Shown here piece by piece: positions 9,342 through 22,000 of a DNA stretch of 64,000 bases. The notes beneath the pieces were generated by a model that did no database searches, was not told the DNA's origin, and was given only the letters and a program-made list of their open reading frames with translations. The position numbers and the translations under genes were made by a program. Every line of letters starts with the position of its first letter. Position 1 is the first letter of the stretch. Source of the stretch: Nematostella vectensis (taxonomy: Eukaryota > Cnidaria > Anthozoa > Actiniaria > Edwardsiidae); the NCBI RefSeq assembly GCF_932526225.1, contig NC_064043.1, positions 5,943,501 through 6,007,500 of the forward strand. The letters are read 5' to 3'.

Positions 9342-10957
9342 CCCTTCAACCATGAAGACCCATTGTTCTTTGCGGGCGCCCCTTGATTCAAGCATGATAA
9401 ACCATAGGCCCTGATCACATAAAACGTGGTCTATTTGCGCAAACTTGACCAAGGTGATTTTTGTGTTGACTCCACCACTGCAGTCTTTTGAGATCTATTT
9501 GCTAGTAATATTGTTTGCGCCACGCTCTCAAGGTTGCATTTAAGGATCCAGTAACCGTTGCTTAGCCACCTTATTAGCTTAGCCCTCCTCTCTTCTACTA
9601 AAAAGCATAAAAATATGAACGTAGTGATTTTTTAGTTTAAATGAAAAAAGGGGCAAAATTCTATTATTAATGTAGAGACGGATACATTAGTTATTGCATC
9701 TGAGAGCTTTGTAAGGCCCAAAAAGAACTAATATAAAAAATGGGGAAAAGAGATTTTAAAATAAGTCCTCTCTCCCCACCGGGATATCTTTTAAAAGGCA
9801 ATCAAAGGTAATCAATTTGCCCATATAGGTGATTTTAAAAAGTAGCCTGTACCAGAAGTCACATTGGAATAAGAGCATGATGATTTGAGCGTTTCACGTG
9901 ATCAGAGCATGGGCAATTCTTTTCGCTCTGTTTACAAATACTCTTTTTCGTACTTAGTATATAAGTACGTAACCATTTATATGGGGGGGGGATAAGGGAA
10001 GGGAAAAGGGTATGCTTTATAATGAAAACCTAGATAACCCCCCAAAAAACCTTTGATCTTAATGTCAGTTATTCCACAGTACTTTATTTAAAATTTGTCA
10101 ACGATATGAGTTTTTCCTAAAAAAAAACTTTGAACAACTGAGCAAATATCTCGAACAATTAAGTAAATGAATCATGCTATATTACTTTTTTATCAGCAAA
10201 TAGTATTTCTCTGATATGCTGATTTTACTTTAAAAAAAGTTGAATCGTCCAAGAGATGTGCAGTCTTTTCTTGGGACCTCTACACAGTTTGTCATTTTAT
10301 CGCGAACATTGGATTGTTATTGAAGTCGAGAGACCTTGATAGTCTCTTGTTGAAGACTTTGATAAAAGATGAATATGACAAACGAGCATTTCTGAAATCA
10401 CTGATTCGAGACTCATTCGCAACAGTGCTTTCCCCGAAAAAGAGTAAAGATGTGAATAAGCGCCTCCTTCGAACAAACACCTCCCCCGAAAAAGCGCCAC
10501 GACTAAATCGAGAGATTATCATCTATCTTTACAATAGGAGACTTGCGCTAAGAAATCACGAGACTGTTTGGGTGGGAAGATTGCGCGCGCTCGGGGTTTT
10601 TACGGCAAAATAACTAAACAGAAAGCACATTTTATAGCGCTTACCAATCTGCCAGAAAGTTTCTTTGCCAGAAAGGGCTTATTTCCATTGAAAGGTTTTA
10701 TATTTTCGTCCTTGTCTGGCGTGAAGGCCGCAGCCATTTCTGGGGTTTATTTTGGCTGGAATTTGCCATACAAAAAGTCACGTGACTTCTTAGCTCAAGT
10801 CCCCTATTTTTCTTAGTCCTAGCGTTGTTTATCTATATACTCATTTTCCATAAATTTAGTATAAAAATCTATACCAAAGTTTTTATAAAGGCCATGTTAC
10901 GAGGCAATTTTTTTTCTTGCACAGCAATGATGACGAATTCACCTTCTCCACATCTTC

Positions 10958-11070
10958 CCACAACTCTTTGCGACGCGCGAATGAAACCGAGGCCAGGCGT
11001 CAAAATTGGAAACAAGATGGCAAAGTGTTTTTATCCTCGGTCTCACACGCGCATCGCAAAGAGTCGTGGT
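10958..11070. repeat. hairpin-forming inverted repeat
   Basis: Left arm CACAACTCTTTGCGACGCGCG pairs with a right arm ending CATCGCAAAGAGTCGTGG, and the match extends inward over GAAACCGAGG/CCTCGGTCTC. This is a foldback or MITE-like structure, without an assignable family. Confidence 0.6.
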
Positions 11071-12117
11071 AAGGTCGCAGATAGATGTTTCATACTCGTT
11101 TTTTTTTTTTAAATTGCAATGCGCCCTAAATTGTAGTGTAGTTGACAATGGTCGCCTTCTTCTCTTCCCGGCAAAAATGAAGCACCATGATTGGCTAATT
11201 TCCCGAAATGGTTTTGCAGCTTGCATTTCGCCAATGTTGCGAGTTGCTTTTGGCGTAACCAGGATTGTCTTAAGGGAGGTGCGCAGTCATAAGTATCAAT
11301 GAGAAGCATCATATCAAAATTTGGGTGTCCTTCATACCCACTCGGCCGACCTCTTGGGATCCTGGGTCTAAGGGCTTTTCGAGATCAGTGAGAAAAAAAG
11401 ATTTGACCAAGCGATCAAGGTTTTCTAACAAATTTTGGCCGCAAGTCTCAATTTGACATGAATCAGCATATTTTCACCATGTTTTCTGGAGATCAGGGAA
11501 CGGGAAAACTGTAGCTCCTCTAAATATGGGCATCAATGCCCATATAAGGCAATGCATACGAAGGACACTATATGTGGGGAATATGTTTGATATGAGTATC
11601 TGAAGATTGCAATAAGAAATAAATGACCCACTTTTGGCCGCCAAGAGGGGGGGGGGGGGGGTGGTGGGGCTGCACGCACACCCTGCACCACCCCCCTGTG
11701 TACGAGCCTGTCAGTTCTACTTTATATTGCAACTGGCAAAGCGACAAAAGGGTTAATTGAAAAATGCAAAAAGAGGATGTTCACGCGTATTTTTTTTTTT
11801 ACAGTTCGCAACGCAAGAAAAAAAAATATTGTGCAAATTGCAGGGAGAATTGCCTCCAGGATACTGAAGAGGTAAAACAGGAACCGACAGGGAAACGGGA
11901 TTTAGGTCACCGGAATTTTATCCAAGAATGGGGGACGAAAACAGGACTGCAGGATTTGAGGTAGACAGCGAGTCACCGGGAAGACAGGATTCTACTCCCT
12001 CTACTATCTCCTCTAACCCCCGTCCTACTTCAGAACTCCAAGAATCTGTGTCTAAACCTGATAAAACTTTAAAAGAAAAAGGAGAGTTGTTTTAAAACGA
12101 TATTTCGGCAGGCAAAT

Positions 12118-12169
12118 ACCTGCCTTCTTCAGGTTATAAACTATAACCTATAACCTGAAGAAGGCAGGT
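12118..12169. repeat. perfect 21-bp inverted repeat
   Basis: ACCTGCCTTCTTCAGGTTAT and its complement (arms 12118-12138 and 12149-12169) are separated by 10 bp. The preceding text (CGATATTTCGGCAGG) resembles termini common in invertebrate retroelements. A transposon-end remnant is likely but unproven. Confidence 0.55.
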
Positions 12170-12827
12170 GGTATATGCGTTGTTGTCGACTTTTTTAAAG
12201 GTTTTATTTCATAATAACTGTTGACGCAGACCACATGATCCGACGCACACCAGCAGATGGTCCGACGCACATCCGAGGCTGGCCGTTGTTTTCTTTACGT
12301 TTGTAAATTCTAACCTGATGACGACAAGCATTATTCTGCTAATTCTACTGAATCCACGGAACCACCCCTGTATCCACCAGTAATCCAAATCCACCTTCAG
12401 GAAGATATTTTGTCTACACCAATATTCGGAAAGCCCCACTAGCTCCATATGATCTGAAAACGGTGCGTTATCTCCCATGAACCCCTGGAAACCCACATAA
12501 TAACCCCGCGTTTACATGTAACCAATCGGAAGCAAGACAGTGACTTATTATGCAAAATCAAATTACTACCAGCGTAAACATAACAGATAATTATCAAGTA
12601 ATAAAATATTCGATACAGCATTCGGTCAACATAACGTCAAAAGTGACAAATATAATCCGAGGAACAGAGAAAGTAATGACAGATTCTGATGAAAAACGGC
12701 GATGAATCAAGAAGAGTGCGTTCATGGCCGAAAACTCCGATGCGTGCTAATAAATATACTGAGGTCAATTATACGATTGGGTTTCACATGAGTTATTTTA
12801 TGTTGACTCCAACCCATCCCAATCCGG

Positions 12828-12835
12828 TGACGTCA
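12828..12835 (+). promoter_or_regulatory. CRE upstream of TES
   Basis: A palindromic TGACGTCA sits about 210 bp before the first TES start codon, within a GC-richer stretch that looks like the promoter. The 13-base context CCGGTGACGTCAC is the same as in the 5' LTR at the left of the window. Confidence 0.45.
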
Positions 12836-13042
12836 CATGCTTAGCTATTTCTTTCTCGTAGCGCTGCACTCGTAGCTTGACCATTTCCTGTCCAAAAGAC
12901 ATCTTTACCTCTCGATACCTTCCAACTCAGCCTCCAAAATCGGCTGGCCCCTCTTTTGATGCCCTAGTCTTTATTCTAGGCCCTGTGATTCACGAATTCC
13001 TCCACTCTTGAGGACAAGGGTTTAGGATCATTTCCTTGCAAG

Positions 13043-13093
13043 ATGTCTAACGCTAACGGAGTGGAGATTGCGAAGATGGAGAGGCCGAAAGGG
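13043..13093 (+). CDS. TES: TES exon 1a
   Basis: Seventeen codons from ATG (context CAAGATGTC, A at -3) to a strong donor (GGG|GTAAGC), phase 0. Encodes [17 protein letters not shown]. Confidence 0.8.
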
Positions 13094-16000
13094 GTAAGCT
13101 TTATCACTCATTTCCACACAGGCAATGTAACAAGGGTGCTTGCACGTTATTGGGTTGATTAAAAAGCTCTTAAATGGTTTCCCAGTACACTTAAATGGCT
13201 TTTCTCGGTAGCGACCCCTGGGCGCTTGAAAATCCGCGCGTGGCTTTCGCTTCGTTTTTTATTTTATTTCAAAAGCTCAACAATACTGAGTTTCTCTATG
13301 AGAGTAATTGGAAAGCCGGCGATTTTGCAGATTAGTTTTGGGATTTAGTGTAGTATGTCTGACTACTGTTCTGTTATGTCTCCTTGTCCGGTCTAGGATG
13401 TTCAGTCAATACTTTCTATTTGCTAAAGCTGAATAAGTAATAAGTTTAGTAGTACGGCGTAATGTAACGTGCTTGTTATCTCCGGGATCAGATACGAGCC
13501 AGCTGTGAATACAGGTAATACAACTCATCCTGTTACAATTGTGACATTCCGTGGCGTTTTTATATTTGAATAAGATTTGTAAAATAATTACAATCAATAT
13601 AATATAACGTCTTGCCCTCGCCTGTTGAACACAGCCTCTATAAATGATAAGGCCCGAGGTCGTGTGCTGCAAAACCTATGTAAAAAAAAAGATGTTTAAT
13701 TCTATATTGCTCGAGACAATTGTGTGCATACTAGAACAAGCCAAACCCCAGCTTGCAAAACATAAAGCATTCCATATTTTTTCATAATCTTATACACGAT
13801 GGTAGTCATGCCCAATGTAAACAATCAAAAGCGACATTTGCCATCTACTGTAAGTGTAGTGCCCAAACAGCGACATGGTTCAAGAATATAAACGCCATAC
13901 CATCCAAAATTGTGTTTTGCTCATTGGAATTTAAGGAACATTTTGAAATTGCTGTTTTTAGTTTTCTTAACGGTTCAGTTGAGTCTGAATTTAGACTTTC
14001 TTATATAAGAACGTTTAATTTTTGTGTTAGGTTGGGTCGTTCTTATTTTTGAAGCATTTTTAGGCTGAACGTTCTTATAAAAAAAATTCTTGTAAAAAAG
14101 GAGTGTATAGCTTTGATGCCAAAATAAACAGCATGATGTATATGAAGGTTTCATTTTAGACATTTCGATTTATATACTCGCTAATCCCGTAACTCTATAA
14201 ATTACATTTAAGCATGCTGCTAAAACGCTTAAATAGATATCTAAATTAATTTTCACTTTGGTTTAATGGCCTCTCAGAGTTAGACCAGAGTGTCTGACAT
14301 TAACTATCTATTATCATACAATCATAATAATTCTTTTGTGATATTTCTTCTGGTAATATTTCGTAAGTCGTTTTCTATCAAACTTGCTGTCAAACTTGCA
14401 TTCTCGGGGGGAGTGGGAAGGGGATTTTTTTTTTTGCCATGACTACCACCCCATAGTCCCTTGCGGTACCAGGGCGCCAGCCCATCGATATCTAGGGTCG
14501 CGTGCGAGTCTTGAACTTCAGGTGTTGTGAAGCTCGGATTTTTGGCTAGTTTTCTGGCCTAAATTCCCCAGGCGTCGCCACAAAGAGCTTCAAGATTTAG
14601 TTTATTGGTGCGTTGGCTTACAATGACAGAAACACTGAATTCTGAGCAAGAAAGAGAGCTCTATTACCCGAAAAAGGTAAAGTTGCTGTCATCTGAAGTA
14701 GAGTCTGTTTTTGTCGCTTTCCATCTCTGTGGGATTTTGATTGCTGCAGAAGAAGTTATGTTCGAGGTGCTATTTAGCTTTATTTGTTTCTTTTCTAGAT
14801 GTCATGTTATATTGCGATATCATGGAATTAATTTGGTTCTAGATCCCCCTCTGTGTTCACACAACCCAAGCGATCGACCGTTCGATTTGTGTTCACTATA
14901 TTTTACATGGTTTTCGTTTATTCTTTTTAACTAAGGGTGTTTGCAGTGGTTTTCCATTTCGACCAAACGTTTAGCTGTTATTCAAAAAGCCTTATTATAT
15001 AAATTTAGGGTTTCTTTTATGGAATTATGGACTAATAAGTCGCTATCGCTTCCTTATGTTCAAATTCAAGGTCCTTTACGTCTGTCTGAAATCTCAAGGA
15101 ATCTTTAAAAACTCACGCGAAAACCAAATTCAACTTGAGTTACATTTTCATAACTGTGAAAGGGCAGGTTCTTCTTTAGAAGTCTTCTAAGAAGCCCACC
15201 TTCAACTTCAGTCTCTATTTTTTTTTAGATTCTTAACTAATCTTCTATTTACATTCGGATTTTGTTTCATATAAGAATTAATTATGTATTCGTGTAGGAT
15301 TGGCTCAAAGGGAATCCTGAATTTAATATTCCAAATATTCGAGATCTTGTGGTCAAATTTAAGCTTTCCAATTCCCACCAGATCTTTCGTGTCGAGAAAT
15401 TGTCGTGACAGGTAGCTTATCACTTGATAAAATTATCGCATTCTGCTTGCATACGTATTTGCATCCGTATTATTCATAGCGATACTTACGCCTTCGAGAT
15501 TCATTGTTATTGTTTTTGTTCTATCTTTGAAAAGATTCAATGACATAATTTGCAGTTTCAACGCAGTTAAACACAAACATGGGCTAAACGGAAAATCAGT
15601 CATATTGTTTAGGTTCAAAGCTCATTTTTTACCTTGTAGAACCTGAAGATTTTGTCCAAAATAATAAAGTTGCCGCCTGACATAAATTTGTAAAAATTAC
15701 GTCTTTTTAAGCAAGGCTTGGGATTTGATATAAGTCCTTACCAAATATCCTTCCAAGAAGACATTAGTTCTATAAAAAAATGCAGGGATTGTTGGACACC
15801 TGCAAAGTTTTATTCCTCTCCATTACTTCCTCTTTCCCTCACACAAAGTACAAATCTAAACATTATCAGAACTAATGTGTTTTGAGGAAGACCCCACAAG
15901 GTGTTAGTGAATTTGTGGGTTGTGATACTTCAATTGCTGATTCTCATTGCAGTACAAACTTGGTCATGAGAGGAATGAGGGGGCAAAGTGTCTGAAATGT

Positions 16001-19000
16001 GGAGATAAATGTGAAGGGCTTGATCTGCATTTCTGGAGGTAGGTACAGATGCATGTTGTAGAGCCCACAAATGTAATAAAACCACATGTGTAATAACAAG
16101 CTACACACAAATGTAATAACAGTTACCCACAAATGTAATAAAACCACAAATGTAATAACAGTTACCCACAAATGTAATAAAACCACATATGTAATAACAA
16201 GCTACACACAAATGTAATAACAGTTACCCACAAATGTAATAACAGTTACCCACAAATATAATAAACCCACATATGTAATAACAAGTTACACACAAATGTA
16301 ATAATGTCATGTAAAGATTTAAACACTGCCTAGAAGCGGAGTTTGCTTTGAATACACGGCTGTTGTCGATGACGTCATAACAGTATACATCAAATCTAAT
16401 TTGATGTTTGTGACAATTCATATCAACAATCTTGTTTCCTTGACCTATTAGCATGTAGTTCACTGTTGTCAACTAGTTATTTAGCAATTTTTTTCATTAA
16501 TTAGTTAAATCACGTTTTGCTGATGTGAGCATGCTGCTAGTGTTTATTAGTATTATTTTTTTGGACTACAAGAATTTACTCTTTCAGCTCTTCGAGAATA
16601 TATATAAAGTGAAAAAAGAGTTTATCTAGGTATGTCATGTGTTGTTATGGTTACTTTTACGCCATAAGCTTTAGTAACTCTTCATTGCAAACTCATCACG
16701 ATTGATATATTAAATACTTAGAGTGAACGATTAATCTACAAGGAAATAATCCTGTTTCCAATATAGCTTTTCTGTTCCTCCAGTCAGACCACCTTTCTGC
16801 ACCAGTCAGATTCATGCTCTATATCGCCTAGTGCGGTGGCCTGACTTTCTGTCGCAACTTGGTCTGGTTGGAAAGCCAGTTGAGTGCACTAAGCGAGACT
16901 CTGATTGGATCAAAATTATTTCACAAAACTTTTTATGGTTGTTTTTTGTAACCATCATCCATGGCAAATAAATATTGAGATTAAGAGCTTGGGTCACTCA
17001 TTTCGTTGTCACTTCAGAAAATACGTCCTTATATATGGATGGATACTATAAGGTGCTTGTGGCCACTTTTTGCAAAAGGGGAAATCATAAAATTCACAGT
17101 TTTACAGTGGGTATTGGAGCAGATTTGTGATTATCTGTTACATTTTTAAACTGCTCTTTTCGGATGTAGTAAGAAAATTAATCTGCAATTGGCGATTCTT
17201 GAACTGAATTAGCCGTAGGCCATTTATGGTGAGCATTGTTGTCTGTCATTTGTGAAAATAGATCGAACACGATGGACAAGGTTTGTTGAAAATATATTTT
17301 TGGGCTGAATGTCCTCAGAAAGTAGTTGATAGACATGTCTTTAACAGCCCCTTCCCAGGTAGAGCCATAAGATCAATGTTATTACTTTTGTGGGTAACTT
17401 GTTATTGCATTTTTGGGTAACTTTTAATTACATTTCTGGGTAACTTGTTATTACATTTGTGGGTAGTTATTACATTTGTGGGCTCTACACATGTCAGCTT
17501 CTCTCAGCGTATGTCTAACTTTATGCACTAGTCAATTGAAACACCCAACCCCATGGTCCCGAGGAAGAGTGGGGTATTAGACTTTGATGCTGTACAAAAC
17601 AGGGAAAACCCCCACCCCCTTGGGACAAAACTGCTGTCAAATGTCAAATTATAGGCAACTATCTGAAATCGACATCAAGTCATCTTAAAAAAAAAATCAT
17701 TTAAAGCGAATTTGTACTAATAACTTTGAAGATAACAGTTACTAAAAAAATGGAACAATAAATTCTTTTCATCTGGCATTAGTTATAATTCATATTTGTT
17801 TTTGCCAATTTTGTCATTTTGCTACACTCTGATACATGAAATTGCTTGCTACAGAAGAGAAAGAGTCTCAAACCAAAAACTGACACGACTTTTGCAAAGT
17901 ACATTTTGTGATGTTATTCATTTTTCCCCAAGTCCCCATGGTGTGGACAAGTCTTGGGGTTAAAAACTGTCAATTCCGCTACCCCCTCCAAATTAACCCC
18001 ACAATTCCCCAGGACCATGGGGGTGGGTGTTTCAAATGACTAGTGCATTAGCCACTTGACAATTTGACAAGGGGCAGTCAAATTGTCATTATAGAATGTG
18101 TGGATTCCCCTTACAAAATATATTGAGATAAAACAACAACAAAAAATAGACATTTGAGCGTGGTTTCTGCTTGCCATTAGTATGATGGTGAACATTACAT
18201 CAGCTAAAGTGAATTGACTGGAAAATAAACTTTCAAAGTTTGGCAAACTTACTTCCTAGCATAATCAATCAAACAAATCTGAACATAATGATTTTGCAAT
18301 CGGTCACTATGTTTAGATTGGCCAAAAATGTGGACCTGATTTCTGATCTCAATCAATTCCAAAACCAATTGAATGATTTGATAAATGTAAAGAGTCAGAT
18401 CAGCCTAAAATTTTTCCAGAGGTGTAAAAACCCTAGGTGGTACCATCTTTTTTACACACTCACACCCATAGGATGAATGTGAACAGTGCAGGTGTGTCAT
18501 ATACCTTTTCCGAATAAGGTTTCACTCAAGAATCCATTTGTCGTAACTTGCAGTGGCTCATGGGTCAAATGTCTGAATCTTGGTATCCAAAAAGCTTGTG
18601 AATATTTTACTTACAAACAGGTTACCACTTGCATAGTACAAGTTTTGAAACCTAAAATATTTTCAATTTCTATTTGGTCATTTATTTGATACTTATGAAC
18701 CACTGCGGGTTACGACACATTTTTTTTTTAAATTGCTGTCTTAACTTTCTTGCCAAAAGACTACTGAATCTTGACCCGACAAAAACATGACTTTCATTTA
18801 CAATTGTGCACCAGTACACCAAAACACAGTCAATTCTGGTCAAAACATGAAGCTTAAAAGTTGCTGGCCTATATGTTGGCAATGGTTTTTTTAAATTAAA
18901 AATCTTCTGTATATACAGCTTTATCAGTAGAGAATTGATTCAGGGATAAATATAACTAAAAAAACGAAAATAGCATACTAAGACTAGTGTCATTTTATTT

Positions 19001-22000
19001 TCTGTTAATGTTTGTTTGAATGTTTGCATTGCCTGAAATTGCATTCAATTACCCATGGACTTTCGGCTTAAAATTTCCTTTTTTCATGTAGAAAAATCTG
19101 CAAGAACTGCAAGTGCAAGCAGGAGGATCATGACTTGTATGAAGACATTGCCAATGAGCATGAGGTTAAGAGTAGGTTATTCAAGGATTCAAATGTAGCT
19201 CATCTCAGAGACTACTTCAACAAGCTGACAGCGGCCAATGACCAGCCCAAGACAGAGTTTGTGAAGAAGTTCACATGGGTTCCGCCCGGCATGAACCAGG
19301 GCATTGTAAGTATACTCCCCTCTAACTTCACCCAACTCTAATGCCTATTTTATTTCTGTGAATAAACAAGTTATCACGTAGTGGCATGAGCCAGGGTATT
19401 GTAAGTATACTCCCCCTAACTTCACCCAACTTTTATGCCAATTGTATGCAAATAAGCAAGTTATCATGTAGAAGTGGATGAAGGGGGTTCCATGGGTTAC
19501 ATAGTAGTTTTCCCCCGTACTTCAGCTAACTGGTCACCAATAAATATGCCAATTAACTGATAAAACATTATGCAACATAGTTAGAGATCATGTAAAAGAG
19601 TGAAACTATTGTTCTGGCTACTTGTGGAAATGTGTCTCCTGAAAAGACCCTGGTTGTACCCTTGGGGATTGTTTTTTAATCCTCTAATCACTCTTAGTGC
19701 TGTCTTCACTTTGAGCCTTGGGAAAAGAAACTTCCATTTAAACAGGCAGTGTTAATATGATCATGTTAATCCATTGGAGGTTACCGCATTGAATATTGTC
19801 AAAAATCCAAATCTAAGGTGTTTTTTTTATTTCTTGTTATTTTTTTCATATGTATATATCTTCAAATGTATTTATATTAAACTTAGGGTGGTGTAATAAA
19901 CATCACATAACCATTAGGCTTTATACAAGAATAAACTACCTTGTAAACACTCTATAAGATTGGTAAAACTAGGGCCATGGGGTGATTACCCCTCATCAAA
20001 GATATTTTGTAATGGTAGTCTTACTTAACTGTTTCTTGTCTGCAATGTATGTTGGCCGAATGTAGCTATTTTAGCCATAGGGTTCTCTTTTTAAAAGTTT
20101 AGGGTTACCCACTTGGATATGTCCCTGTTACTTTCTAGAATAGCTCTGCTATTTTCAAGTTTCTCTAGCTAGAGGGGTTCTAGCCTGAGCATCAGGTCCA
20201 TTTATCATTACTTTGCGGTATTTTGCTCTCCAGCTTTTGAAAAAAATAAATTCGTCTCATACTAGGCTAGGACAGTGGAACACTCCCTTAGGTGATTTAT
20301 TGCCCTGGGTGTGTTATTGTGAGTGGTAGGCAGCTAGGTGATTTATTGCCCTGGCTGTGTTATTGTGAGTGGTAGGCAGTTAGGTGATTTATTGCCCTGG
20401 GTGTGTTATTGTGAGTGGTAGGCAGCTTTCCAGAGCCTATAAAAAATCAAAGATTTCCATGAATGCACTACTTAACCAAAAAATAAATTCCTGGTTATGT
20501 GAAACCAATAATTTCCTGATATATTTATTTCATCTCATCTAGCTGGTGAAATACATGGAGTCTCTGCCCAAGGAACTTGTCCCCATTGTTGGCTCTGAGG
20601 GTGCCAAGTACCGCCGCGCCCAGATGGTGTATCAGCTACCCATCCATGACCATGACCCAAACTACTGCGACAACTTGTCTGATGCTGAGAGACAGAAGAT
20701 GGAGGACTTCTGTGCTATGAGAAACCAAGATGCCCTTGGGGTTGGTGATATCCGTGAGAAAACGCAGGCTGCATCCAAATGGGTAAGCAACAGAGTAGAG
20801 AAGACTAAGTGAATAACAATAATAGTTACTATAGTACACATAACAGGGGCAAAAAATGGCAAAGTTCAAATTGTAAGGTCGTGTTAGCTTATATTCGCTT
20901 GACTTTTTGCATAGATGTTCCTTGAGTAATATATAACAAAATCAGCTTCAGTATTTTTTGGTAAATAATTCGTTCTTGAGATATTGCAAATTGTAAGACT
21001 CTTGATTTGTCTGAAATTGCCCAATTTGGGCGAAATTTCCTACTTTTTTCATGATCTATGGCAACTTTGCTCAATCATCTCAGGAACGGATCATCTACCA
21101 AAAAATACTAAAGCTTATTTTGTTTTATATTATGCAAGGAACCTATATATATACTGGTACAGTCGTTTGTCTTTTGCATCATTCCGACTCAGAAGAATGG
21201 CTACATAGGAATGGAAGAAAGAGCGGTTACCATTGAGTGGTATTTTTTTTCTCTTTCCCATCGAAACTAGAAAGTGATACATAGCTTAATATATAACTGG
21301 ACAATTAGAAACAGGAGAAAAAGTTGTTGTAATGAAGCCTCACTCTTTGACTCTCTCGTCATGTGCAGAACTGCTTCCGGTGCAGCAAACCCGTGATGAC
21401 AGGCGAGGTGGCAGTGTTTGCGTCACGTGCTGGTGAGGACAAGTGTTGGCATCCTGGCTGCTTCGTCTGTACCGTGTGTAACAATCTCCTTGTGGACCTC
21501 ATCTACTTCTACAAGGACGGTGTCATCTACTGTGGCCGCCATTACGCCGAGCAGTTCAAGCCCAGATGCGCCGCTTGTGATGAGGTGGGAAGCTCTATTC
21601 TAGGCCATGACATGATCGTGTCGTGCTTTGGTGGTATCCAAGCGATTATCGTGTCTATGTCGTGATCATACCGTGTCGTGATCGTGTCCGTGTCGTGACA
21701 GGGTCTGTGTCGTGATCCTATCGTGTCGTGATGGTGTCCGTGTCGTGATCCTATCGTGTTGTGATCGTGTGCTTGTCGTGACCATATCGTGTTGTAATAG
21801 TGTTGGTGTCGTGATCATATCGGGTTGTGATCTTGTCCTTCTTGTGATAATATCGTTTTGAGGATCTTGTCCGTGGCGTGGTGATATCGTGTTGTGATCG
21901 TGCCCGTGTCGTGATCGTATGTTGCTGTAATCATATCCGTATCGTGTCTAGTTTTATTGTCTGTGCCATGTGATCTTGTCGTACTGTAACCATGCCCTTA

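Larger units (their letters stand above)
9360..12820. other. intergenic, repeat-rich, no gene seen
   Basis: Contains a ~110-bp hairpin at 10958-11070 and another inverted repeat at 12118-12169. There are also a G-homopolymer run near 11647 and several poly-T or poly-A runs. A 100-codon plus-strand frame at 10314-10613 is hydrophilic and Lys/Arg-rich, with a similar-length open frame on the opposite strand; I could assign no domain. No exon is supported. Confidence 0.45.

Noticed and set aside
10314..10613. 100-codon Lys/Arg-rich plus-strand protein
   Set aside because: No ATG at its start, no domain, and an equally open frame on the opposite strand, as expected for repeat-derived sequence.
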